Below the pieces are notes generated by a model, which saw nothing but the letters and a program-made list of their open reading frames with translations, made no database searches and was not told the origin of the DNA. Positions 1 to 6,133 of a DNA stretch of 7,117 bases are shown piece by piece. Position 1 is the first letter of the stretch; each line of letters begins with the position of its first letter. The DNA comes from an uncultured Acetatifactor sp. (GTDB lineage: Bacteria > Bacillota > Clostridia > Lachnospirales > Lachnospiraceae), in the NCBI GenBank assembly GCA_910589655.1, contig CAJUTJ010000035.1, forward strand, positions 1 through 7,117, read 5' to 3'. The position numbers were made by a program, and so were the translations under genes.

Positions 1-1
1 C

Positions 2-475
2 ATTCTTATTTTTTCGGCCGAAATATTAGGTGAAATCCGTTCTTTTTACATGCGTGTCCTATATTGGGATACAGTTTTGCACACACTAAATGGATTTTTA
101 TGTGCAGCAATAGGATTTTCGCTTGTAGATATTATGAACCGACAGAGGAAAATGAAATTTGACCTATCCCCCTTATTCATGGCTATTACAGCATTTTGTT
201 TTTCTATGACAATCGGTGTATTATGGGAATTTTTTGAGTTTGGAATGGATTTTTTATGGAATCTGGATATGCAGAAAGATACTGTTATCCATTCTATACA
301 TTCAACACTTCTGAATACCGGAGGTCAAAACCAATCTATCCATATTACAAATATTCAGGAAGTAGTGATTGACGGAAAAGAACTAGGCATAGAAGGTTAC
401 TTGGATATTGGTTTGATAGATACCATGAGTGATCTGATTGTAAACTTTATAGGAGCTATTATAGTATACCCAAGG
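2..475 (+). pseudogene. Multi-pass membrane protein fragment, YjdF/DUF2238-like
   Basis: The reading frame is open to the left edge: the codons before the first ATG (50) already read like protein (ILIFSAEILGEIRSFY), so that ATG is internal and the 5' part lies outside the window. Hydrophobic segments are visible at about 80-150 (HTLNGFLCAAIGFSLVDIM), 178-250 (around FMAITAFCFSMTIGVLWEFFEFGMD) and 430-465 (DLIVNFIGAII). The WEFFEFGMD motif and the DTMxDLIVNFIGA segment resemble small bacterial integral membrane proteins of the YjdF/DUF2238 type, whose function is unknown. After IGAII the frame stays open to 661 but only as the antisense of the gene at 459-791, with no membrane-like character, so the real C-terminus is missing. 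I infer that element insertion or rearrangement cut the gene. The family assignment is from memory and moderate. Confidence 0.6.
455..475. other. Probable junction between host-like gene and element
   Basis: Family-like membrane-protein sequence on the plus strand ends here, and the minus-strand gene at 459-791 finishes in the same bases. No obvious inverted repeat or target duplication can be assigned, because the other junction is not in the window. The exact breakpoint is inferred only from loss of protein similarity. Confidence 0.4.
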
Positions 476-791
476 ATGAAAGCTGCTTCAATGCATTCAT
501 CCGTATCGGTTCTATCTGGGTATGCCGTCCCACACGCCATCTTGTCTGCGGTGCAAGCTCCCTGTAAATCCGTCTGGCTTCTTCGTCCTCTCGGATATTA
601 TCATCATAGTCATACCTGTAATTTTCTACCTGCATCTGTCTGTATGCGATCAGGCTTGTAAAAAGTGCAAGGGAATCCAGGTCAACATATACTGATTGAT
701 GTCCCCTGCCCTGATAAGAGCATAGAATATCCTCTAAAGCATCCATGATTTTCTTCATGGTTTCATATTTTTTGTCCGGTTCTTTTCCCAT
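459..791 (-). CDS. Unrecognised 110-residue protein, last gene of rpn module
   Basis: I do not recognise this protein. It is soluble-looking and charged. The N-terminal half (KKYETMKKIMDALEDILCSY) looks helical, and the middle has an acidic/tyrosine stretch (ENYRYDYDDNIREDEEARR) followed by a basic segment (QTRWRVGRHTQ). No signal peptide or membrane segment is visible. The ATG is well supported by a GGGGAGG site four bases upstream, only 14 bases after the stop of the preceding gene, so the two are co-transcribed and probably co-translated. The last few codons (SSLGIL, stop at 459) fall at the suspected element boundary, so the natural C-terminus may have been altered. The plus-strand frame across this gene is not coding. 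No terminator is seen after the stop, so transcription may run antisense into the membrane-protein fragment. Confidence 0.7.
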   Translation of the reverse strand: MGKEPDKKYETMKKIMDALEDILCSYQGRGHQSVYVDLDSLALFTSLIAYRQMQVENYRYDYDDNIREDEEARRIYRELAPQTRWRVGRHTQIEPIRMNALKQLSSLGIL

Positions 792-805
792 CTTTCCTCC
801 CCATT

Positions 806-1300
806 TTATGCCCCACTTCTGCTGTCAGAAATATTTACCGGCATATCTTGTGTTTCGTCTGGTATTTCAGCCTGGTTTGCAGCTGCCGCTTTCCCCATTT
901 TTTCTTTCTTCAACTGCTCTGTCCGCCCTAAATCCACATAGTGTGTCGCATATGCTTTTTCAATCTCCGGATTTCCGCTTTTGCTGAACCGCAGGGGGAT
1001 TACCGGCTTATGGCCATGCCTTTTCTTCACGCCCCACCGCTTATAATAGCAGAAAGATGGTTTCAAACTCGATTTCTTTGCATAGGAGCGAATCTGTTTC
1101 ATAATAAAGGAGAGCTTCTTTAAATTACACGTACACACCGCTTCCAGATACCGTACTTTCCCGAATCTCCAGTCCTCATACTTCTGCTTAGGCAGGACAC
1201 CTATATCAACCAGCACATCAGCAGGGGCGGCATATCCTCTTTGCTGGCACTGGTGATAGACAGCAGAATATACTTTTCCTATCAGTTCTGATTCTTTCAC
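806..1300 (-). CDS. Conserved-looking hypothetical protein, 164 residues
   Basis: The frame also contains an ATG at 1336, but that codon has no ribosome binding site and lies in the loop of a 9-bp GC hairpin. GTG at 1300 is preceded by GTGGAGG with a five-base spacer, so I chose it. The protein then starts VKESELIGKVYSAVYHQCQQ. The middle has aromatic and basic patches (DWRFGKVRYLEAVCTCNLKK, SFCYYKRWGVKK, LRFSKSGNPEIEKAYATHYVD) that look like one compact domain of about 125 residues. An Ala/Gln/Glu-rich tail of about 35 residues follows and looks disordered. I recall similar unnamed proteins in other bacteria (ADVLxxxG, DWRxGxVxYLE and RFSKSG motifs) but no function. Its place between rpn and the 110-residue gene, under one promoter, suggests a shared cargo operon. 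Confidence 0.72.
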   Translation of the reverse strand: MKESELIGKVYSAVYHQCQQRGYAAPADVLVDIGVLPKQKYEDWRFGKVRYLEAVCTCNLKKLSFIMKQIRSYAKKSSLKPSFCYYKRWGVKKRHGHKPVIPLRFSKSGNPEIEKAYATHYVDLGRTEQLKKEKMGKAAAANQAEIPDETQDMPVNISDSRSGA

Positions 1301-1320
1301 TTTATCCTCCACGTGAATAA

Positions 1321-1348
1321 CCCCGGCTGTATTCATTTGCAGCCGGGG
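1321..1348 (-). promoter_or_regulatory. Perfect 9-bp GC hairpin between rpn and next gene
   Basis: CCCCGGCTG (1321-1329) and CAGCCGGGG (1340-1348) are perfectly complementary with a 10-base loop. In the minus-strand transcript the loop holds the ATG at 1334-1336. The 3' side has no T-tract (GGGGTTATTCACG), so it is unlikely to be a full intrinsic terminator. It could be a processing or stabilising stem, or it could limit expression of the downstream genes relative to rpn. Confidence 0.55.
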
Positions 1349-1389
1349 ATTCCAATATTCTTTCTTGTGTGTCTGTTTGTCACTAGGTA

Positions 1390-1596
1390 TTATATCGTTT
1401 GAAACAGCTCTTTTTCAATTTCCTGAATATCCTCTGCTGAAAGCTCTGAAAAATATTCAGTAATTTCGTCTACCGTTATTTTCCTATCCCTTAACATCTT
1501 TTCTGCAGCTTTCCGTGCAGTCTCTTTTGAAGCGGCTTTCTTTTCGCTTGCTATATGGGTACGCATGATCTTCTCTTCATCAAACAAAGCCATCAT
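1390..1596 (-). CDS. Possible intragenic Rpn short form (68 residues)
   Basis: Within rpn and in the same frame, a near-ideal Shine-Dalgarno sequence AAAGGAGGTT (1606-1615) precedes tandem ATG codons at 1594-1596 and 1591-1593. The spacer is 11 bases to the first ATG, a little long but workable in Firmicutes. Translation from here would give a 68-residue protein (start MMALFDEEKIMR, end KELFQTI) comprising only the charged helical C-terminal domain, without the nuclease core. In E. coli some rpn genes are known to make such a short form from an internal start, and it neutralises the full-length toxic nuclease. The alternative is chance: the codons for Lys-Glu-Val happen to spell a Shine-Dalgarno site. 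Nothing here proves translation. Confidence 0.42.
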   Translation of the reverse strand: MMALFDEEKIMRTHIASEKKAASKETARKAAEKMLRDRKITVDEITEYFSELSAEDIQEIEKELFQTI

Positions 1597-2292
1597 AATA
1601 GATATAACCTCCTTTTCCCTGCCTGCCAGAAATTCCCGAAGCACATCCCTGTCCTTACAGATACGGATGGTTTCCGTGACAGCCTCCTGGCTCCTTCCAT
1701 ACTGTTTCACCTGTTCATTATATACTTTTGTAAACGCAACATACTGGCTGATAATGTCATTCCCTTTATCGCCGTAAAGCACTTTCACCTTTACTTCAAT
1801 GGCACATTCTTTCCCGCCGAAAAATTCTTTGGAAAGTGAGATTTTTTCCGGTCTGCCGGCACGCTCTCCTGTAAAAATCATGTATAATTCCGGTTCTGGA
1901 ACATGAACCTTCCTGCTCCCATATAAATCTGTATCCTGTTCTTCAAAATAGTCATGGTAAATCTGCACTAAATACATCAGCACACGTATAATAATATTCA
2001 TCGTCCATGAAGATTGATGCTCGACCAGAAACATGACTTTATCCCCAACTCTGAAAGCCAGATCGTTATAAATTCCATTCGTGAGGACGTTCCTTATGGT
2101 AATATCCATAAGCGCATCTTCCGTCGTCTTCGTATCCTCTGGATGGAGCGCACGGTATAACTGCATCAGATATTTCTTATCCTGAAAGAGCGTTGTGAAT
2201 ACACTGTCTTTCACCGTATATTTTGCAAACGCATCCTTTTTCTCCGCTGTTTTCTCTTTTGGTTCTTCCTGTAATGTTTCACCCTGCATCAT
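1390..2292 (-). CDS. Rpn family nuclease / putative transposase (PD-(D/E)XK)
   Basis: This is a 300-residue protein of the Rpn (recombination-promoting nuclease, PDDEXK transposase-like) family. After a charged leader, AKYTVKDSVFTTLFQDKKYLMQLY (about 23-46) is the usual helical start. Catalytic-type residues appear in NDLAFRVGDKVMFLVEHQSS (76-95), with Asp77, Glu91 and Gln93 fitting the D-(D/E)xQ version. The C-terminal third (about 230-300) is helical and highly charged, as is usual in the family. Such proteins are DNA endonucleases, and some have been linked to phage defence. Two adjacent ATGs exist: the first is very close to GAGGTG, and the second (2289) has a better five-base spacing. 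It is the first gene of a three-gene operon driven by the promoter at 2358-2386. All visible motif residues are intact, so it is likely functional. An internal start is described separately. Confidence 0.9.
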   Translation of the reverse strand: MMQGETLQEEPKEKTAEKKDAFAKYTVKDSVFTTLFQDKKYLMQLYRALHPEDTKTTEDALMDITIRNVLTNGIYNDLAFRVGDKVMFLVEHQSSWTMNIIIRVLMYLVQIYHDYFEEQDTDLYGSRKVHVPEPELYMIFTGERAGRPEKISLSKEFFGGKECAIEVKVKVLYGDKGNDIISQYVAFTKVYNEQVKQYGRSQEAVTETIRICKDRDVLREFLAGREKEVISIMMALFDEEKIMRTHIASEKKAASKETARKAAEKMLRDRKITVDEITEYFSELSAEDIQEIEKELFQTI

Positions 2293-2357
2293 ATCACCTC
2301 GGTTCCGGATTTTGCCAATCAGTCCGGCAAATCGGCTATGCCCGGCCTTATGGTTTT

Positions 2358-2386
2358 ATTATACAGAGAAACTCCCGATTGTTCAA
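2358..2386 (-). promoter_or_regulatory. Sigma-A-type promoter for rpn operon
   Basis: Reading the minus strand, TTGAAC (2381-2386) and a perfect TATAAT (2358-2363) are separated by exactly 17 bases. The expected start of transcription is near 2351, leaving a leader of about 58 bases before the rpn start. It lies directly after the terminator of the backbone operon, so the rpn module is an independent transcription unit. Confidence 0.8.
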
Positions 2387-2390
2387 GACA

Positions 2391-2438
2391 TAAAAAGGGA
2401 GAAGCATCCGGCACCATTCGCCAGACACTTCTCCCTTT
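2391..2438 (-). terminator. Intrinsic terminator of backbone operon
   Basis: An 11-bp perfect stem (AAAGGGAGAAG at 2394-2404 with CTTCTCCCTTT at 2428-2438) is followed on the minus strand by a T-run ending TTTTTA. It starts right after the TAA at 2440-2442 of the YodL-like gene. The loop is long (23 bases) and contains a short GGC/GCC inner pairing. It separates the backbone operon from the rpn promoter. Confidence 0.85.
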
Positions 2439-2439
2439 C

Positions 2440-3032
2440 TTACTTCCGTCTGCGCTCCATATCCTCTGCCATTGCCATCTGCTGTGCAGGTTTTCCACTC
2501 CGCTTTGCAATCTCTGCCTGTTTGCGGCGCAGCTTTGCCAGGACTGATACCCTGCCATTTTTCCCTTTTGGGGACATATTATTCCGCCTGCCGTCGATCA
2601 TGTTGTAGTTCTGTTCTTCATCTATCTCGGAACTGCGGAGATACTCCCCATTCTCCATATATTTCTGCCAGTTTTCAAGAGGCGGCTTATCCATAGCATT
2701 GCCGGATTGCGTCTGGATATTCCCATCGGGTATTTCCTGTTTTTGCAGCTCTGCGGTAAGCTGCGGCAGATTGAGGTAATCCTTAATCTGCTGTAAGGCC
2801 GTCTGGTCAAAACCCTGATATGTATGGTCTACAATTATCTTCCCTTCTTCATCCAACACAACCCATGCCACTTCTTTTCCATAGGTTTCATGCTCCATCA
2901 GGAAGAACTGCCTGCCTTCTATTATAATGCTGTCAAAGGCAAGCCATTTCTCCTCCTTCCCCTTGATGTGGGTATCTGCCTGTTTTCCGGGATATTTTTA
3001 AGCTGGTAGACTGCAAATTGGTTCACATCCAT
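2440..3032 (-). pseudogene. YodL-like / polyvalent accessory protein, frame-broken
   Basis: The gene starts with ATG at 3032 (GGAGG seven bases upstream), whose A is shared with the TGA of the preceding gene. The frame reads MDVNQFAVYQLKNIPENRQI, a typical YodL/DUF4316-type start, but hits a stop at 2922-2924 after 36 codons. The rest of the protein is in the frame one base back, open from 2997 to the stop at 2440. It contains EEKWLAFDSIIIEGRQFF, LMEHETYGKEVAWVVLDEEG, ENWQKYMENGEYLRSSEI and the tail motif SVLAKLRRKQAEI. Family members I recall are longer, with a middle region missing here. So I infer an internal deletion near 2960-2995 that also shifted the frame. The product could be a 152-residue remnant from the ATG at 2898. 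No slippery heptamer is positioned to rescue the frame. Function of the family is unknown; members occur in conjugative elements. Confidence 0.6.
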
Positions 3033-3262
3033 CATTCATCCTCCACCGGTTCCTCTTTGTGCGGTTCCAAATCCATGTTTAAAAATGCTTCATCCGTAAG
3101 GAACCACAGCTTTTCCAGTGTGCTGTTAATAAGTGAGAGCATTTCTTCATCCCTGCCTATGTAGGGGATCACATTATGTATTTCCTCCATGGTTGCCTGC
3201 CTGCTTTCCTTCTGGAACATTGCCATCAGGAAATATTCATTTTCCTCAAATCTCACCATCAT
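3032..3262 (-). CDS. Transposon-transfer assisting protein (TTRAP)-like
   Basis: This 76-residue acidic protein reads MMVRFEENEYFLMAMFQKES... and continues with RQATMEEIHNVIPY, DEEMLSLINSTLEKLWFLTDEAF and NMDLEPHKEEP. The order (F-x-x-E/N start, an Arg around residue 21, a paired D/E-rich turn, then KLxxLTDEAFxxxxLxP) matches the TTRAP family, small proteins found in Tn1549-like conjugative transposons. Their biochemical role is not well established. The ATG overlaps the stop of the upstream gene (ATGA-type), and its own stop overlaps the start of the next, so translation is coupled on both sides. No truncation is apparent. The family call is based on pattern memory, supported by the neighbouring accessory-protein genes. 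Confidence 0.72.
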   Translation of the reverse strand: MMVRFEENEYFLMAMFQKESRQATMEEIHNVIPYIGRDEEMLSLINSTLEKLWFLTDEAFLNMDLEPHKEEPVEDE

Positions 3263-4287
3263 AATTCCGGTTCTCCTTTCTTCTTTGCCTGTGCCTTCTG
3301 CCCCTGTCTTTCCTGCCCCGGCTTTTCCTTCTCCTGCGCTCTCATCCTTGCCTGCCGTTCCCGGAGGGCATTTAGGACGGACTGTTTCTTACTGACGCCG
3401 GATATGCCCCTGTCTGTTTTGGGGGCATTTTCAGCCGCTTTTTCCGGTTCTGCAGATTGCTTTTGCAGTCCTTCCGGATTTCTGCCTGATTCCTGTGCCG
3501 CAGTGTCTGGATTTCTGTTTTCCGCTGTCTGCACAGCTTTTTCTTCCTTTTTTACTTCTGGCATTGGCTGTTGCGGTTCTTCTTTCTCTATTGCTTCCGA
3601 TACTTCCTGCTCCGGCCTCTCTTCCAAAAGAATCGCCTCCATATCTGCAATCGCCTTCTGTACTAACGGGCTGTCCCTGTATTGGGGAATCTCATTGATA
3701 AATTCCGTCTGCATTTCTCCCATTACCATCAAATCAAAATTTCCGTCATAGATGCTGCCGTCCTCCAAGCGGAAGCCGATCCCCTTAATGCCATTCATCC
3801 TCTCTGCAGGAATTTTCTCATACAGCTCCATCGCTTCCCGCAATGTTTTCAGCCGCTCATGGTATTCCCCCAGAACAGGGAACTCCGTACATTCTGCCAC
3901 ATAGAATGTAATGGTTGCCTCCTGCTCTGTCTGTTGGTTGTTTTTAGGGATCTCCATATGGCTCTGTTTTTCGTCCAGATATTCTTCCGCACTTTTTAAG
4001 TATTCCTTCAACGTCCCCGTCTTTTCCCTAGAGATTGGATTGATGTCAACCGGGATGCCCGCTATCTTTAAGTCTCCCTCATGTAACGCATACACCCTGT
4101 CCTCTTCATCAAACCACCGGTTCTTTATGCTAAGGCTCATACGGTCTAATAAAAGACCGTATAAAACCTTCGCTTCACAAGAGAGAGACTTGAAGCATTC
4201 TGCAGTGAACAGAACCTTCGGAATCCGGTAAAACGTGTACTGCTCTGCTTCCATGCCCCGATAATAATCAAACTGTAATTCCTGCAT
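3259..4287 (-). CDS. Chimera: RepA_N initiator start fused to accessory protein
   Basis: Residues 1-66 (including QFDYYRGMEAEQYTFYRIPK, LSCEAKVLYGLLLDRMSLS, NRWFDEEDRVY) are the N-terminal part of a RepA_N replication initiator of Firmicute plasmids and conjugative elements. Where that family continues with IYFTIEEI-type winged-helix sequence, this protein switches at about residue 67 (near 4090) to ALHEGDLKIAGIPVDINPIS. It then runs into a domain with FYVAECTEFPVLGEYHERL, NGIKGIGFRLEDGS and INEIPQYRDSPLVQKAIADM, seen in polyvalent accessory proteins of such elements. Residues from about 220 to 342 are Glu/Gln/Lys-rich and low-complexity, ending in SVLNALRERQARM and a basic tail. The DNA-binding part of the initiator is therefore mostly missing, and replication initiation is doubtful. 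The start is supported by GGAGGG eight bases upstream and a 20-base overlap with parB. A deletion fusing two genes is the simplest explanation. Confidence 0.75.
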   Translation of the reverse strand: MQELQFDYYRGMEAEQYTFYRIPKVLFTAECFKSLSCEAKVLYGLLLDRMSLSIKNRWFDEEDRVYALHEGDLKIAGIPVDINPISREKTGTLKEYLKSAEEYLDEKQSHMEIPKNNQQTEQEATITFYVAECTEFPVLGEYHERLKTLREAMELYEKIPAERMNGIKGIGFRLEDGSIYDGNFDLMVMGEMQTEFINEIPQYRDSPLVQKAIADMEAILLEERPEQEVSEAIEKEEPQQPMPEVKKEEKAVQTAENRNPDTAAQESGRNPEGLQKQSAEPEKAAENAPKTDRGISGVSKKQSVLNALRERQARMRAQEKEKPGQERQGQKAQAKKKGEPEL

Positions 4288-5164
4288 CCGTTGTCCCTCC
4301 CTCCTTCTGCTTCCATTCCTCCAGAAGTGTATAGATCACATCCTCAATCTGCTCTTTGGAATATTCCGTTGGGAAATAATTGCGGATTCTCTTTGCGGAA
4401 ATCGTCACATTCACATTTTCCTTCTCTTTCCGGATTAAAACCGCATATACATTCCCTTCCGTCAATTCCCCTGTTTCACTGCTTTCCTTTAGCTGTTCTG
4501 CCTGCGCTTTCGATGGGAATATGCCGCTGTTGCCGATGGCGTCCACAACCCATGCCTGTTCTTCTGCTTTCAGATAAGACAGTTTCTCCCCGACCACCAT
4601 AGGGATTTTATTTTCATCCACATAATCCATCAGTTCTTCCACCAGTTCCGACAGCCGGATATAACGCTGCACTGTCCTCCCGCTGTCCCCGGCAGCTTCC
4701 CCGATGGCATCCGCAGTATATTTCTCCCCTTTGCTGCCCTGGTGCTTCATTGCTTCGTATTTCATCCGATATGCCTTCGCCTTCTCACTTGGCAGGATGT
4801 CCTCCCTCTGGATATTCGTATCGACCATCAGGACTACCGCTGTATCATCATCCATTTCCCGGATAATGACAGGCATTTCCGTAAGCCCTGCAAGTTCACA
4901 GGCCCGCTACCGTCTATGCCCTGCAATAACCTCATAGCCGCCTTCCGGATGCGGGCGCACAATCCCCGGCATCAACACGCCATACTGCTTTACGCTTTCC
5001 ACCGTTTCCTGCATTTTTTCATCATCCAATACCCGGAACGGATGGCCTTTAAACGTATGCAGCTCACTTAGGGGAACGGAAGTGACCGTTTCGCCCGTTT
5101 CATCTATGCCAAACAAATCATCAAAGCTGTTCAGCTTTACCTTCTCTGCGCTCTTACTTTTCAT
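4268..5164 (-). pseudogene. parB: ParB partition protein interrupted by one amber codon
   Basis: ATG 5164 is chosen because GGAGG lies nine bases upstream; a TTG two codons earlier is too close. The frame encodes VPLSELHTFKGHPFRVLDDE (ParB N-terminal box), then GGYEVIAGHRR, then TAG at 4907-4909, then in the same frame RACELAGLTEMPVIIREMDD. An HTH region follows (TADAIGEAAGDSGRTVQRYI). The complete frame would be 298 residues, normal for ParB. The TAG replaces the variable residue of the GxRRxRA nucleotide-binding motif (codon 86). So it is a single-base nonsense change, an assembly error, or a read-through codon. Without suppression, only an 85-residue fragment would be made. The later Met at 4876 has no ribosome binding site. 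The start overlaps the end of parA, and its end overlaps the next gene, so polar effects are likely. Confidence 0.85.
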
Positions 5165-5939
5165 CCGCAAGCACCTCCTGTGTCAGTGAATGGTAGCCGC
5201 CTGCCACAATCCCCTTTGGATCATGAAGATAGATACTTTTCCCCTCTGCCGTGGTTTCCGCAGCCTTTACAGATAACGGGATGCAGTTCTCAAAAATATG
5301 TACTCGGTTCCCATATACCTCCCGGATCTGCGCTGAAATGTCCCTTGCGAAGTTTGTCCTCCGGTCTACCTTTGTCAGCAGAATCCCCATAATGTCAAGC
5401 GCTGGGTTTAGCTTTCTATGTACCCGTCCAATCGTCTTAATAAGCTGCTGAAGCCCTTTGACTGGGAGATATGCTGCCTCTAAGGGAATCAGTACGCTGT
5501 CCGCCGCTACAAGGGCGTTTATCGTAATCATGCCAAGCGAGGGCATACAATCAATAATCGCAAAGTCATACTCCCCTTTTACGCTGTTGAGATACTGGCG
5601 CAGTATCGTTTCCCTGCTCATAACATTTACCAAGGCCGTTTCCAAGCCTGCCAGTTCGATATTTGCCGGGATAAAATCAATCCCTTCCTCATGGTGGATA
5701 ATGCCCTCACCTAACTCTGCATCCTCGTCGTTGATTACCTTTTCCATGATGTTCACTAACGTCACATCCAGCTCGTCCGGCTCCGCAATCCCCAGGCTCA
5801 CCGCCATGCTGCCCTGCGCATCTGCCTCTACCAACAATACTTTCTTGCCTGCCCTGGCAAGCCCAATCCCTAAATTCACACACGTTGTAGTCTTGCCGAC
5901 TCCGCCTTTCTGGTTTGCTACTGCGATCACTCTGCACAT
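5154..5939 (-). CDS. parA: ParA family partition ATPase
   Basis: This 261-residue ATPase positions DNA by forming a nucleotide-dependent gradient on the nucleoid with ParB. The deviant Walker A motif KGGVGKTTT spans residues 11-19, with the signature lysine at 11. Walker A' is VEADAQGS (37-44), and the Walker B region is FAIIDCMPSLG (126-136) with Asp130. All key residues are intact and the length is normal for the short (type Ib/chromosome-like) ParAs, which lack an N-terminal DNA-binding domain. The ATG is preceded by AGGAGG. The gene lies 26 bases after the DUF3970-like gene and overlaps parB by 11 bases, the usual coupled arrangement. ParA appears functional although its ParB partner is interrupted. 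Confidence 0.95.
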   Translation of the reverse strand: MCRVIAVANQKGGVGKTTTCVNLGIGLARAGKKVLLVEADAQGSMAVSLGIAEPDELDVTLVNIMEKVINDEDAELGEGIIHHEEGIDFIPANIELAGLETALVNVMSRETILRQYLNSVKGEYDFAIIDCMPSLGMITINALVAADSVLIPLEAAYLPVKGLQQLIKTIGRVHRKLNPALDIMGILLTKVDRRTNFARDISAQIREVYGNRVHIFENCIPLSVKAAETTAEGKSIYLHDPKGIVAGGYHSLTQEVLADEK

Positions 5940-5965
5940 ATATACTTTCCTCCTGATTCTCCAAT

Positions 5966-6133
5966 CTATTTTTCTGTTCTTTCCACTTCCGCATATACAC
6001 GGAAATACTTATTTGTCCCTTTGTTTGCAAATGGTTCCGACACTTCTTTCACATCCACGCCTTCATGCCGCTCCAAAAGCCGCCGGAACCAGTGAAGGTC
6101 TTTCTTTGTCCCCTGCATCCTGATTTTAAGCAT
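5966..6133 (-). CDS. Small DUF3970-like protein (55 residues)
   Basis: The open frame extends upstream to 6208, but ATG 6133 is chosen because GGAGG sits six bases before it, and the protein then begins MLKIRMQGTKKDLHWFRRLL. It continues LERHEGVDVKEVSEPFANKG and ends KYFRVYAEVERTEK. This order (short beta strand, helix, beta strand, NKGxxKYxRVYxEV) matches DUF3970, small Firmicute proteins of unknown function common beside parA in mobile elements. The start overlaps the end of the upstream gene by eight bases. It appears intact. Confidence 0.75.
   Translation of the reverse strand: MLKIRMQGTKKDLHWFRRLLERHEGVDVKEVSEPFANKGTNKYFRVYAEVERTEK

Noticed and set aside
476..661. Continuation of the membrane-protein frame to 661
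   Set aside because: Past about 475 it is only the antisense of the 110-residue gene, with no membrane or family character.
2195..2608. Plus-strand frame across the rpn promoter and terminator
   Set aside because: It covers a promoter, a terminator and the ends of two minus-strand genes, has no ribosome site and resembles no family.
2985..3010. Programmed -1 frameshift in the YodL-like gene
   Set aside because: The A-run reads CTT AAA AAT in the starting frame, which is not a slippery heptamer, and the middle of the protein seems missing as well.
3176..3751. Plus-strand open frame of about 190 codons, Cys/Ser/Phe-rich
   Set aside because: Antisense of the Glu/Lys-rich tail of the RepA_N chimera; composition is explained by the reverse complement.
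5458..6123. Long plus-strand open frame of about 220 codons
   Set aside because: It is the antisense of parA and the DUF3970-like gene, which have clear motifs; it shows low-complexity Ser/Pro/Phe composition typical of shadow frames.
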